A stretch of 22,085 nucleotides of DNA from UMGS1002 sp045586785 (GTDB taxonomy: Bacteria; Bacillota; Clostridia; Oscillospirales; CAG-272): NCBI GenBank assembly GCA_045586785.1, contig JAZNBA010000011.1, positions 1 through 22,085 of the forward strand, read 5' to 3'. The position numbers were made by a program, and so were the translations under genes. The notes under the pieces were generated by a model. It was not told the origin of the DNA, searched no databases, and saw only the letters and a program-made list of their open reading frames with translations. Below, in pieces: positions 1 to 7,655 of the stretch (position 1 is the stretch's first letter; every line of letters begins with the position of its first letter).

Positions 1-303
1 TACCAAATCCAAAGAAACGCAAACTTCAATTATTTCTATACTATATTCCTTTCTTAAAAATTCTTTTAGCTTTTCAACACTTACTTCTCTTCCTTTAAAC
101 TTAATTTTGTGGAATCTATGATATTGTTTTAAAAAATAGGCATTTATATCGCTCGAAACAAAATAAAGTTTAATTTCTGAAATCAATTGATTATCAATGT
201 CATTACAATCATTGATAATCATGCAAATTGAATCATCGAAAACAGAAATTTCTTTAATTGTTGAATCGTGAAAATTGTAATCGTCAAGTTTTAAATCAAA
301 CAT
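1..303 (-). CDS. Hypothetical immunity-like protein, 3' end outside the window
   Basis: An open frame of 101 codons begins with ATG at 303 and runs off the left edge without a stop. It has a strong ribosome site (AGGAG, complement 308-312) four bases before the ATG. The protein starts MFDLKLDDYNFHDSTIKEI and is acidic, soluble and free of signal peptide or membrane segments. It follows the TPR-like gene on the same strand at the end of a series of Rhs toxin and immunity pieces, and its size and AT-rich composition resemble those genes. I do not recognise the family. The immunity role is inferred from position, and an unrelated accessory protein is possible. Confidence 0.6.
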   Translation of the reverse strand, partial: MFDLKLDDYNFHDSTIKEISVFDDSICMIINDCNDIDNQLISEIKLYFVSSDINAYFLKQYHRFHKIKFKGREVSVEKLKEFLRKEYSIEIIEVCVSLDLV

Positions 304-351
304 ATTTCTCCTAAGGGAATATTTTTATGTGTGTTTCCCGGTTGTGTTTTT

Positions 352-591
352 TTACCATTTTTTTGTTGCTTCTACCGATTTTTTTAAGTATCTGAAAGCT
401 ACTTTTTTTGCACTGACAACTTTACCATCTTTTCTTTCTCTGCCAAATTCTACAAAAAATCTCCCCAAATTGTTATACGTATTATAGTCGGGGCAAAGTT
501 TCATGTTCTTTATAAACAGCGCCTGTGCAGGTGCAAATTTGCCCTCTTTAAGCAACTCTAATGCATTGAGATTGCTTTCTATATCTTTCAT
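352..591 (-). CDS. Short TPR-like protein, possibly truncated
   Basis: A 79-aa reading frame starts with ATG at 591, preceded by AGAGGT with about seven bases of spacing. Residues 7-50 read like one and a half tetratricopeptide helices (NALELLKEGKFAPAQALF, then NTYNNLGRFFVEFG), and the end KVAFRYLKKSVEATKKW looks like the first helix of another repeat that stops short. TPR proteins normally contain at least three repeats, so this may be the front of a longer gene cut by a stop codon at 352-354. It lies between an orphan toxin/immunity pair and another immunity-like gene, so a cognate role is plausible but unproven. No partner toxin is visible next to it. Confidence 0.5.
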   Translation of the reverse strand: MKDIESNLNALELLKEGKFAPAQALFIKNMKLCPDYNTYNNLGRFFVEFGRERKDGKVVSAKKVAFRYLKKSVEATKKW

Positions 592-667
592 GTTTGTTAC
601 CTCTTAAAAGATGGGTATTTTACCTTCGCCAATTCTTATCAGAAATATTTATAAAAACTTTAAGGGC

Positions 668-708
668 TTGGGATTATCCCAACAAACTGCCTTTTGTCCT
701 CAAAAGGC
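668..708. repeat. Two adjacent small inverted repeats in the 592-754 gap
   Basis: The gap between the orphan immunity gene and the TPR-like gene holds two perfect palindromes: TTGGGA/TCCCAA around TTA (668-682) and GCCTTTTG/CAAAAGGC around a 4-base loop (689-708). On the minus (transcribed) strand neither is followed by a clean T-run, so they are weak terminator or attenuator candidates. They could instead be folded elements left at a recombination junction. Nothing else is seen in this gap. Confidence 0.4.
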
Positions 709-754
709 GATGCTTGCCGGTATGTGTCACAACTATAGTTTCCGATTCTCTTAA

Positions 755-1063
755 TCACTCATCCATTTTGAAATACTCGCAAAAGAAGTTGACTCGATCA
801 TCCTCAAAATCACGAATTTCATATATGGAATCTTTCTCCCAACCATTCTGAGAATGGCTGATAATTTCAAAACCGTGTATTTCTAACGGCATCGACACTT
901 CTCCAATTCTAAACCTCGAAACATTAAAAAATGTTATCCTGTAAACTGCATTTTCAAAATATATTTTCCACGATAAATCAAGCTGATTGTCAACATTTTT
1001 AAGAAACATTTCTAATATTTCAATTTTATTCCCTTGAAAAATTTCTGCTTTTTCAATATTCAT
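755..1063 (-). CDS. Probable immunity protein of the orphan Rhs toxin
   Basis: This 102-aa acidic protein starts MNIEKAEIFQGN and has no signal or membrane segment. The second half (RIGEVSMPLEIHGFEIISH, then a tryptophan and IRDFEDD) looks like the compact beta-rich immunity proteins encoded after Rhs toxins. I chose ATG at 1063, not the in-frame GTG at 1075, because that GTG is part of the AAGGTGG ribosome site itself. The ribosome site lies inside the last codons of the toxin frame, and only two bases separate the toxin stop from this ATG, so translation was evidently coupled. Immunity function is inferred from this coupling, since the family is not recognised by name. Confidence 0.6.
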   Translation of the reverse strand: MNIEKAEIFQGNKIEILEMFLKNVDNQLDLSWKIYFENAVYRITFFNVSRFRIGEVSMPLEIHGFEIISHSQNGWEKDSIYEIRDFEDDRVNFFCEYFKMDE

Positions 1064-1065
1064 AT

Positions 1066-2343
1066 TTAATCCCACCTTATAGTAATTCCATCTCGGTAAT
1101 ATGAATTATATGTTGTAAAATGTACATGTGGACTTCCATGATTAGAATATCCATGATTTGTCCAGTCAATTCTTATATTTTGCCGTCCGGCAAAATCATA
1201 ATATGCCGTCGATTTTTCATATTGTCTAGTGCGATTGTTATAGGTATAATTTGTATAAGACGAATTGGGAGTACTTTGCTTCGGTGCATGTTTAGAGTAA
1301 AAACTGTCTGGCAAAAAAAGTTCGTCATCTATAACAGTTTGGCTTGTTTGTGATTTGGACCCTGTATATCCATGGTTGCTATTCCCGTGTACTTGGTTTT
1401 GTTGTTTATCTACTGTGGTATTGTTTGCTTTTACGTTAGAACTTTTGGAGCCTTGGATTGGGCCTCCGCCGCTACCGGGTTTTCCCACTTTCTCGTCAAG
1501 CAGATCGTTTTCATCATCAAAAATATCAACACATGCCGGTTCGGTTCCTTGCGAATCTCTTTGGAATACCGGCTCGTTGTTACAATACGCAAACATATTG
1601 TAACCCAGCAAGCCTTGTCCGGTGCTTACCAATTCATCTGCATTAATGAATCTGCAAGTTACGGGGTCGTAATATCTGCTTCGGAGATAATAAAGTCCCG
1701 TTTCGGTATCGAAGTAGTAGCTTCTATAACGGATGGAGTTAAGAGTACCAATTCCATCAATGTCAAGAGTGATGGTCTGATTACCCCAAGCGTCGTAAGT
1801 GTATTTAGCCTTAATTGCGCCGGTAGCGTCAACTATGGCGGTAACGTCACCCTGAATATTCTTTTCATAGTAATAGGTGTTGCCATTGTAGGTAAAACCT
1901 ATTACACCGTTTATGCCGTAAAGGTACTTAATAGTTCCGGTAGGTCTTGTTTCGGAAAGAATTGTTGTGCCGTCGAGGGTGTAAGTAATGTTATTTTTGC
2001 TTGTTCTGATACCCTCTGCGTTATAGGTGAAAGTATTACTGTCAAAGCTATTGAGTTGACGGAGTTTGCCCCAAGAGAGGTTGTGGCCTCTGTAGGTCGT
2101 GGGGTTTCCGAGAACGTCATAAACTATTGATTCGCCGTTATAGCTTACAAGCTGATCTTTCCAGCCGGTGGATGCGTAGGTATAATTTATGGTTGCATCG
2201 GGAGTTCCAGAGGTTGCCGTGAGAACGGTGTTATAAGTTTTCTTGGAAAGGATATTACCCGAAGTATCGTATGTGAAAATGTAGGTCTTGTTGAGAAGGT
2301 AGTTGTCTTCTCTCACAAGCTGGTTCATTTCGTCATATGTATA
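1066..2343 (-). pseudogene. Orphan Rhs C-terminal module (core fragment plus alternative toxin tip)
   Basis: The frame has an ATG at 2328 (420 aa), but homology to the full-length Rhs starts at 2343, a TAG stop lies a few codons upstream, and no ribosome site precedes the ATG. It is thus a displaced 5'-less module and probably not translated. It carries the last YD repeats, the RHS-associated core (YRSYYFDTETGLYYLRSRYY) and the boundary motif RDSQG. The tip of about 150 residues differs from that of the main Rhs: a Ser/Asn/Gln-rich linker and a C-terminus with the histidine motif HGSPHVHF near the end. The motif suggests a small histidine-dependent, perhaps ribonuclease-like, toxin, but I cannot assign a family. 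Such silent tips are known in Rhs systems as donors for toxin switching. Confidence 0.8.
1477..2343 (-). repeat. Direct repeat, copy 1 (Rhs core; copy 2 at 3604-4470)
   Basis: This 867-base stretch aligns with 3604-4470 at a constant offset of 2127 bases, so there is no insertion or deletion. Similarity is uneven. Bases 1477-1602, next to the toxin junction, match 3604-3729 at all but one position (1495/3622), while the remainder differs every several bases. This is the homology through which toxin tips could be exchanged. Confidence 0.9.
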
Positions 2344-2365
2344 CTTTGCAATCAGCTATTTATTT

Positions 2366-2412
2366 GTAAGGAAACAGTTAGAGGATAAAATATCCTCCAA
2401 CCATTTCCTCAC
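2366..2412. repeat. Long imperfect inverted repeat upstream of the orphan module
   Basis: The centre is a perfect 7-bp stem, GAGGATA/TATCCTC, around AAA (2381-2397). Outer arms GTAAGGAAA (2366-2374) and TTTCCTCAC (2404-2412) pair with one mismatch, and the six bases between inner and outer stems pair partly. The element starts 23 bases from where Rhs homology begins. It may be a transcription terminator after the main rhs/immunity pair, or a small mobile or recombinogenic element. There is no long T-run on the minus strand. Confidence 0.55.
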
Positions 2413-2433
2413 TAAAATGCAATTTTATAAATA

Positions 2434-2526
2434 CTAAAGCTCAAGCTTTTCATTAATGGTTTGGAGTTGCTCTAACAAGTCTGCAATGAGGCGGTCCAAT
2501 AAGGTGCTTGCTGATTGGAAGAGATA
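2434..2526 (-). pseudogene. Remnant of a coiled-coil protein C-terminus
   Basis: Directly after the TAA of the immunity gene (2527-2529), and in the same frame, 30 codons stay open to a TAG at 2434-2436. They encode a leucine-rich amphipathic helix containing STLLDRLIADLLEQLQTINE. The heptad-like leucine spacing suggests a real coding end, not chance. It could be the leftover 3' end of a displaced gene, or the original C-terminus of the immunity gene cut off by a premature stop. No start or ribosome site is associated with it, and the family is unknown. Confidence 0.4.
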
Positions 2527-3060
2527 TTATAAATGTGTTTTATGTTTTAATTTGTAACACCTTTGCATTTTGGACAGCCATGCATCCCCTAAACATGTTG
2601 AAATATACTCTAAGGCTTCTTGTTTCGATATGTGTAAATTTTTAAGTGTGGATGAGTCGCCCGAAGAATTATCTAATAATACTCTAGGTAAATTGTGAAG
2701 GATTAGCAATCTTATAAATATTTCATTAGAATGCTTTTTGTAGAAAGGTTTTTTAGCAAAAGTAATTATTTCATCAATAAGCCTAATCATTATTACAATT
2801 ATATCGTGATCATAGCTGTCAACATATCGCAAGGGAGATTGTAATCGCATAGTTGCGCCCCAACTATTTATTCTATCAATTAAAGAAGTCACTATTTCCG
2901 TTGAAACAGAAGGCTCTATGTTGCGTTCCATCCGTGTCAATAATAAATGACACTTTTTCATATCGGAAATGAATTCATTGATATTTGAATTTATTTCAAC
3001 TCTTTTATAGTGTCTAAATATATAAAACATTATGAATATAATACAAGTGCCGCTATTCAT
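2527..3060 (-). CDS. Probable immunity protein of the full-length Rhs
   Basis: This 177-aa protein starts at ATG 3060, four bases after AAGGAGAG, and 21 bases downstream of the rhs stop codon. Residues 5-16 are hydrophobic (CIIFIMFYIF) and could be a short membrane anchor. The rest is mostly helical and charged, with many Ile and Leu. The gene is strongly AT-rich, like other toxin-tip and immunity pairs and unlike the phage genes. A position directly behind a polymorphic toxin is the usual one for its immunity gene, and that is the whole basis of the call. The family is not recognised. If the helical remnant after the stop belongs to it, the gene is slightly truncated. Confidence 0.55.
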   Translation of the reverse strand: MNSGTCIIFIMFYIFRHYKRVEINSNINEFISDMKKCHLLLTRMERNIEPSVSTEIVTSLIDRINSWGATMRLQSPLRYVDSYDHDIIVIMIRLIDEIITFAKKPFYKKHSNEIFIRLLILHNLPRVLLDNSSGDSSTLKNLHISKQEALEYISTCLGDAWLSKMQRCYKLKHKTHL

Positions 3061-3081
3061 TTTTCTCTCCTTATTTTAATT

Positions 3082-6000
3082 TTATGGCTTGATTATTAAT
3101 TTAGTCCAGGTCATATTTGTTACTACACTTGGATCATTAACTATCTGCCCCATATTAATGCCTGTATTCAACCGACCATATTTCATTACATTAGCAATCA
3201 TTGTGTGATGCCCCTCTGAAACATATAGAGAGCCATTAATCTCGGTATATGCACTACTAGCAGTTAAATGATTATATGAATCATATTTGGCTAAAATTAC
3301 TTTTTGTGATACTTGTGTTTGTCCAGGTTTTATTCCTGTTTTTTCTAATATTTTTAGTGCATCAATTACACGTGGATCTATTTGATTAGGCTTCAATGTA
3401 GATGAAAAGTCCGAGGGAAAATTTAATCTTTGTAGAGCTTCTCCTATGGCGCTGTCGGCTTTGCCATTAGACTTGAAACTGATACTGCCACTTCCGGCTT
3501 TGCCACCGATCTTGAAACTGACACTGCCACTTCTGGCTTTGCCACCGATTTTGGCACTGACACTTCTGGCTTTACCACCAACCTTGACACCGCCACCGCC
3601 ACTGGGTTTTCCCACTTTCTCATCAAGCAGATCGTTTTCATCATCAAAAATATCAACACATGCCGGTTCGGTTCCTTGCGAATCTCTTTGGAATACCGGC
3701 TCGTTGTTACAATACGCAAACATATTGTAGCCCAATAAACCTTGTCCGGTGCTTACCAATTCATCTGCGTTTATGAATCTGCAAGCTATGGGGTCATAAT
3801 ATCTGCTTTGGAGATAATAAAGTCCCGTTTCGGTATCGAAGTAGTAACTTCTGTAGCGGATGGGGTTAAGAGTACCTATACCATTAACGTTGAGTGTAAT
3901 TGTATGATTACCCCAAGCATCGTAGGTATATTTGGCTTTTATAGTACCATTAACATCAACAATAGCAGTAACGTCACCCTGAATGTTCTTTTCGTAATAA
4001 TAGGTGTTGCCGTTATAGGTGAAGCCTATTACGCCGTTGATACCGTAGAGATACTTAATAGTGCCTGTCGGTCTTGTTTCAGAAAGTATCTTTGTACCGT
4101 CGAGGGTGTATGTGATGTTGTTTTTGCTTGTACGAATACCGTTAGCATTGTAAGTAAAAGTGTTGCTATCAAAGCTATTGAGCTGACGGAGCTTGCCCCA
4201 GGTGAGGTTATGACCTCTGTAAGTGGTGGGATTGCCGAGAACGTCATAAGTGATAGTCTCGCCGCCAAAGCTTATAAGCTGGTCTTTCCAACCGGTGGAT
4301 CTGTAGGTATAATTTACAGTTGCATTGGGCGCTCCGCTGGCTGTTGTGAGAACGGAGTTATAAGTTTTCTTTGACAGAATATTACCGGAAGTATCATATG
4401 TGAAAATGTAAGTCTTGTTGAGAAGGTAGTTATCCTCTCTGACAAGCTGGTTCATCTCGTCATATGTATATGCGGCTATCGGGGTGCCTGCGTCTGTTTC
4501 CGATTCAATTTCGGTTACATCATTAATTGCGATAATGTTTCCGTTATTGTCGTAAGCGTAACGGAGCTTGCGCTGCTCGTTGCCGTTGATATTCTGGGCA
4601 ACGGTAGACACCATATTGGTCAGACGAGTATCGGAGCTGATATATGTAATCTCATCGGACAGAAGTGGGATGGTGGCATTTGCAAGCGTGAGATTTTTCT
4701 CGGTAATTCTGCTATACTCGTCGTGCTCGGATTTGTGAGTGAATACGCCATCAAGCGTTACACCAACTACAGTATTATCTGCATATATTTTGCCGTCGGA
4801 GTTCTCATCGTAGATGGGCAGATAATCTTGCGTTTCGGTGCCGTTGTGGAATGTGGTTTTTGTCAGTCTGTTGTGACTGTCATATTCATATTCCTTGAAC
4901 GCCGCATCATTGATCTTTTCCTCGATAACATTTCCAACACTATCGTACTTATAAGTATAGCATTTATTGGCTACGTTGTCAACATTTTTTGTGGGTCGGC
5001 TGAGATCGTCGTATTCCGTGGTTGCAATGACCGTCGCAATTCCATCAGAGTCTGTATAAGTTTTCTTGATGGGATTTTGATGACGGTCGCTTTCAACCGT
5101 TATTTTCTCGCCTGTTGCATATGTTGTTTCGACCGTGGTGGTTTCGGTCAAGGTGTAGCTGTTGGTCGAGAAATCCACGCCGGCGATCTTGGTCGTTTGC
5201 GCGCGGCCCATGGTGTCGTAGGTGAACTCGTAATCGAAATCATTATGAGTGATCTTTGTCAGCCTGCGTTTGTCGTAGCCGTAGAGGACGGAATATTCGC
5301 CGCCGCTTGACGCAGACATTGATACCTTGGTGATGAGGTCGTTATTTGCATCGTATGTGTAGCTTGTTGTATTTCCGTTGGGGTCTGTTGCGCTTGTAAG
5401 CAAGCCTTTTGTGATATTGTAGCTGCTCAGCGCCTTGATGGTTTCGTCGCGCTCGTCGGTGACGGAAATAGGGAACTCGCCTGTGCTGTCGTAGGCTGTC
5501 TCGGTGATGAATGCCTTAGCGGGAACAGATACCGTTGAGGGATTCATTTCCGAATAATAATATGTTTTCGTCAGCGTGGGCATACCGACAGAGTTATAGC
5601 TATGCTCCGTCATAATGCCGCGGTAGTTCTGGGAGCGGATCAAATTGTGCTTGTCATCGTATTCAAAGTAGGATGTAAAGGAATTGCCGTCAAGGTCGGT
5701 AACGGTCTGGCGGACTGCGTCGTAGTTGCTGTTTTTCTCGGTGACCGTGGTGTAGATGCCGTTGTGGGTGGTTGTTTTTGAATATATAGTTTGAGTTTTT
5801 CCGAAAACGGTGATACTGTACTCAGTCAGCGCGGGCGGATTGTCGGCGTTTTCGTCTCGCAGATCTTCGGGAATCGAGAGGTAGCCGGGCTCTTTTTCTT
5901 CAGTTTGAGTATAAACCGCGAGAGCAGGCACAAGACGAATGTTATCCACATAGCATTTGCCGTTATTGTATGAATAATCAGCTTGTACTGTAATATTGTT

Positions 6001-7599
6001 GAGTGTTCTTGAAGAGTCTATTTGAATAGGCAAAGAAACATATTGCCAATCAGTATAATTCGGGTCAAATGAAGCCTTAAAGGTATCAAAGTGTACTTCT
6101 TCATATTCAAAGTTTTCACATACTTCACAGCCTTCGCATGTTTCGCTTTCATCAAGACCGCAATCGGGCTCAAAACCTCCATACTTCACGATTGCTCGGA
6201 GTTCGAATTTTACAGTATCGTCAAGTTCAATAGAGTTAAGTGATTTTGCCCATCCGGTAAGAAGCAGGGTGTTGCCGATAGAGAGATTTACATCTGATGC
6301 CGGAATAATTTGTTCAATAAAAGAAGGGTCTTCTCCGCAGCCGAGACTGCAAGCGTTATTTCTGTCTATGTATGTTACGCCGTTATTACCTGACGATGTA
6401 TCTTCAAGGAGCAGCCATGTATGTGTTGGACGCCCTCCTTCTCCATCCCATCCCGAATCCCATATGGTGACATTTTCCTCAAAGGTGCTGTTGTGTAGCA
6501 GATTGTGTTCATCTCCATAGGTTTGGTTGCTTCCGCTGAAGCAACGTTTTTTATCGGCATATCTGTATACGCTTGTATTGGATACAGGTTTACGGTCAAC
6601 TATATAGTCACAGTTTAATTTATCCCAAAAGGACGAAGGGGCAGGGCCTATTAAGGGTGTACGCTCAACGGCTGTAATTATTTCATCGTATACAGTTATA
6701 GCTCGTCCTGAAGCATCAAAAACATATACTTTGTTGATACCGCTACGATCCTTGATCTTAGTGGCACCATACTGATATGTCATTTCAAAAAATTCGTCAC
6801 AGGTGTCACTGTCGGATGGACACTTGGAGATGCGTTTGATGCGATCTTCATAGTTGCCGGTGTATGTATACTCGGTATGAGTACCGTTTGCGTTAGAAAC
6901 TGTAATTATGCGATCATGTGAATCGTATACAAAGCCTACAGAGATGTCGTCTGGATATAAGATACTGTGTAGTAGATCAGTATCATAAATGGTTGTGTAA
7001 TTCAAGCGCACGATGCGACCTGCAGGGTCGGTGACGGAGGTCAACCTGTTGTCCGTGTAATTGAGAGTGATTGTCTTATTGGTGGGGTTATTGGCTAATA
7101 CACCGATGATGGTGGCAAGACCGTTTGCGTTATACGAGAGATTAATGCCGTTTCCGTTGGCGTCGCGAACGGCACTAAGTCGCTTGCCGACAAATTCTAT
7201 GCGCGATCCGCCGCGGTCGGTGATTAGGTAGCCGTAGGAAGTGGTGGAAAAGGTCATGCCGAGGCCGCCGGCGTCTGTGGCGTTTTCGCCGCGCCAGAAG
7301 TAGTGTATCTGACCTGTGCCGTCGTGGTAGGCGGCTTGAACGTATTCATTTTCGTCTTCTTCAAATGTCTCGATGTGCTGTGCCGCTGACAAAGACCAGC
7401 CGAGACCGCAATGTGTTGACGTAAAGCTATCTTTATTATAACAAAGAGCAAGTGTGAAGGGGAAGGCGGCGCTGCCCATATCGGCAACATCAAAGCGCAT
7501 GGTCAGTTTGCCGGTGTGAAGGTTTATGTTATCGTTACCTGTGGAAATTATACTTTGATTATCAAGATGTTGATTCTCACTAAAAGTTGTGTTAGACAT
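3082..7599 (-). CDS. Full-length Rhs/YD-repeat polymorphic toxin
   Basis: The protein has 1505 aa with ATG at 7599 and an excellent AGGAGG site eight bases upstream. YD-type repeats (e.g. 'YTYTGNYEDRIKRI') occupy about residues 100-345. An inserted jelly-roll-like domain with a Cys-rich loop (about 365-556, NSTFEEN to VDNIRLVPA) resembles carbohydrate-binding modules. More YD repeats follow to about 1180, then the RHS-associated core (about 1182-1300) with the boundary motif RDSQG (D1306). YD repeats build a hollow shell that encloses a C-terminal toxin. The tip, about 1310-1505, has a GGKA repeat linker and then a domain with SEGHHTMIAN (HH 1464-1465), reminiscent of ParB/sulfiredoxin-like toxin nucleases; this assignment is tentative. 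No N-terminal signal peptide or membrane segment is visible, unlike WapA. It follows the phage head genes on the same strand. Confidence 0.92.
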   Translation of the reverse strand: MSNTTFSENQHLDNQSIISTGNDNINLHTGKLTMRFDVADMGSAAFPFTLALCYNKDSFTSTHCGLGWSLSAAQHIETFEEDENEYVQAAYHDGTGQIHYFWRGENATDAGGLGMTFSTTSYGYLITDRGGSRIEFVGKRLSAVRDANGNGINLSYNANGLATIIGVLANNPTNKTITLNYTDNRLTSVTDPAGRIVRLNYTTIYDTDLLHSILYPDDISVGFVYDSHDRIITVSNANGTHTEYTYTGNYEDRIKRISKCPSDSDTCDEFFEMTYQYGATKIKDRSGINKVYVFDASGRAITVYDEIITAVERTPLIGPAPSSFWDKLNCDYIVDRKPVSNTSVYRYADKKRCFSGSNQTYGDEHNLLHNSTFEENVTIWDSGWDGEGGRPTHTWLLLEDTSSGNNGVTYIDRNNACSLGCGEDPSFIEQIIPASDVNLSIGNTLLLTGWAKSLNSIELDDTVKFELRAIVKYGGFEPDCGLDESETCEGCEVCENFEYEEVHFDTFKASFDPNYTDWQYVSLPIQIDSSRTLNNITVQADYSYNNGKCYVDNIRLVPALAVYTQTEEKEPGYLSIPEDLRDENADNPPALTEYSITVFGKTQTIYSKTTTHNGIYTTVTEKNSNYDAVRQTVTDLDGNSFTSYFEYDDKHNLIRSQNYRGIMTEHSYNSVGMPTLTKTYYYSEMNPSTVSVPAKAFITETAYDSTGEFPISVTDERDETIKALSSYNITKGLLTSATDPNGNTTSYTYDANNDLITKVSMSASSGGEYSVLYGYDKRRLTKITHNDFDYEFTYDTMGRAQTTKIAGVDFSTNSYTLTETTTVETTYATGEKITVESDRHQNPIKKTYTDSDGIATVIATTEYDDLSRPTKNVDNVANKCYTYKYDSVGNVIEEKINDAAFKEYEYDSHNRLTKTTFHNGTETQDYLPIYDENSDGKIYADNTVVGVTLDGVFTHKSEHDEYSRITEKNLTLANATIPLLSDEITYISSDTRLTNMVSTVAQNINGNEQRKLRYAYDNNGNIIAINDVTEIESETDAGTPIAAYTYDEMNQLVREDNYLLNKTYIFTYDTSGNILSKKTYNSVLTTASGAPNATVNYTYRSTGWKDQLISFGGETITYDVLGNPTTYRGHNLTWGKLRQLNSFDSNTFTYNANGIRTSKNNITYTLDGTKILSETRPTGTIKYLYGINGVIGFTYNGNTYYYEKNIQGDVTAIVDVNGTIKAKYTYDAWGNHTITLNVNGIGTLNPIRYRSYYFDTETGLYYLQSRYYDPIACRFINADELVSTGQGLLGYNMFAYCNNEPVFQRDSQGTEPACVDIFDDENDLLDEKVGKPSGGGGVKVGGKARSVSAKIGGKARSGSVSFKIGGKAGSGSISFKSNGKADSAIGEALQRLNFPSDFSSTLKPNQIDPRVIDALKILEKTGIKPGQTQVSQKVILAKYDSYNHLTASSAYTEINGSLYVSEGHHTMIANVMKYGRLNTGINMGQIVNDPSVVTNMTWTKLIIKP
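3457..3600 (-). repeat. Tandem repeat encoding the toxin linker
   Basis: Four units begin with GGCTTTGCC or a one-base variant (plus-strand view) at 3457, 3496, 3535 and 3568. The first two spacings are 39 bases and the last 33. All are multiples of three, so the frame is kept. They encode Gly/Lys/Ser-rich units of the form K(I/V)GGKA-(R/G)SxS. The array sits exactly between the Rhs core boundary and the toxin domain, and the orphan module has a different linker there. Confidence 0.85.
3604..4470 (-). repeat. Direct repeat, copy 2 (inside the full-length rhs)
   Basis: This is the partner of 1477-2343 at a constant 2127-base offset with no indels. It covers the last YD repeats, the RHS core and the junction to the toxin tip. 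Bases 3604-3729 match the other copy with a single difference. Confidence 0.9.
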
Positions 7600-7630
7600 A
7601 TTTTGTCCTCCTTATATTTTTATATGTATT

Positions 7631-7651
7631 GAGCGGGGCAATACCCCGCTC
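7631..7651. terminator. GC-rich hairpin between head genes and rhs
   Basis: GAGCGGGG (7631-7638) and CCCCGCTC (7644-7651) form a perfect 8-bp stem with a 5-base loop. It occupies the only real gap (7600-7655) between the connector gene and rhs. On the minus strand it is followed by an A/T mix, not a T-run, so it is at best a weak terminator and may instead be an RNA-processing or stabilising element. No convincing promoter for rhs is visible between it and the rhs ribosome site. Confidence 0.45.
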
Positions 7652-7655
7652 TTGT

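Noticed and set aside
594..851. 85-codon plus-strand frame in the toxin/immunity array
   Set aside because: It has no ribosome site, runs opposite to the local genes and overlaps the immunity gene antisense.
1064..1075. GTG start for the orphan immunity gene
   Set aside because: That GTG is part of the AAGGTGG ribosome site of the ATG at 1063 and has no site of its own.
1372..2130. 252-codon plus-strand frame opposite the orphan Rhs module
   Set aside because: It is the antisense of the conserved YD/core coding frame and a similar antisense frame occurs opposite the second copy (3742-4374). No ribosome site was seen and the translation resembles no protein.
3446..3730. Pro/Leu-rich plus-strand frame opposite the toxin linker
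   Set aside because: It is an antisense product of the tandem linker repeat, with no independent start signal.
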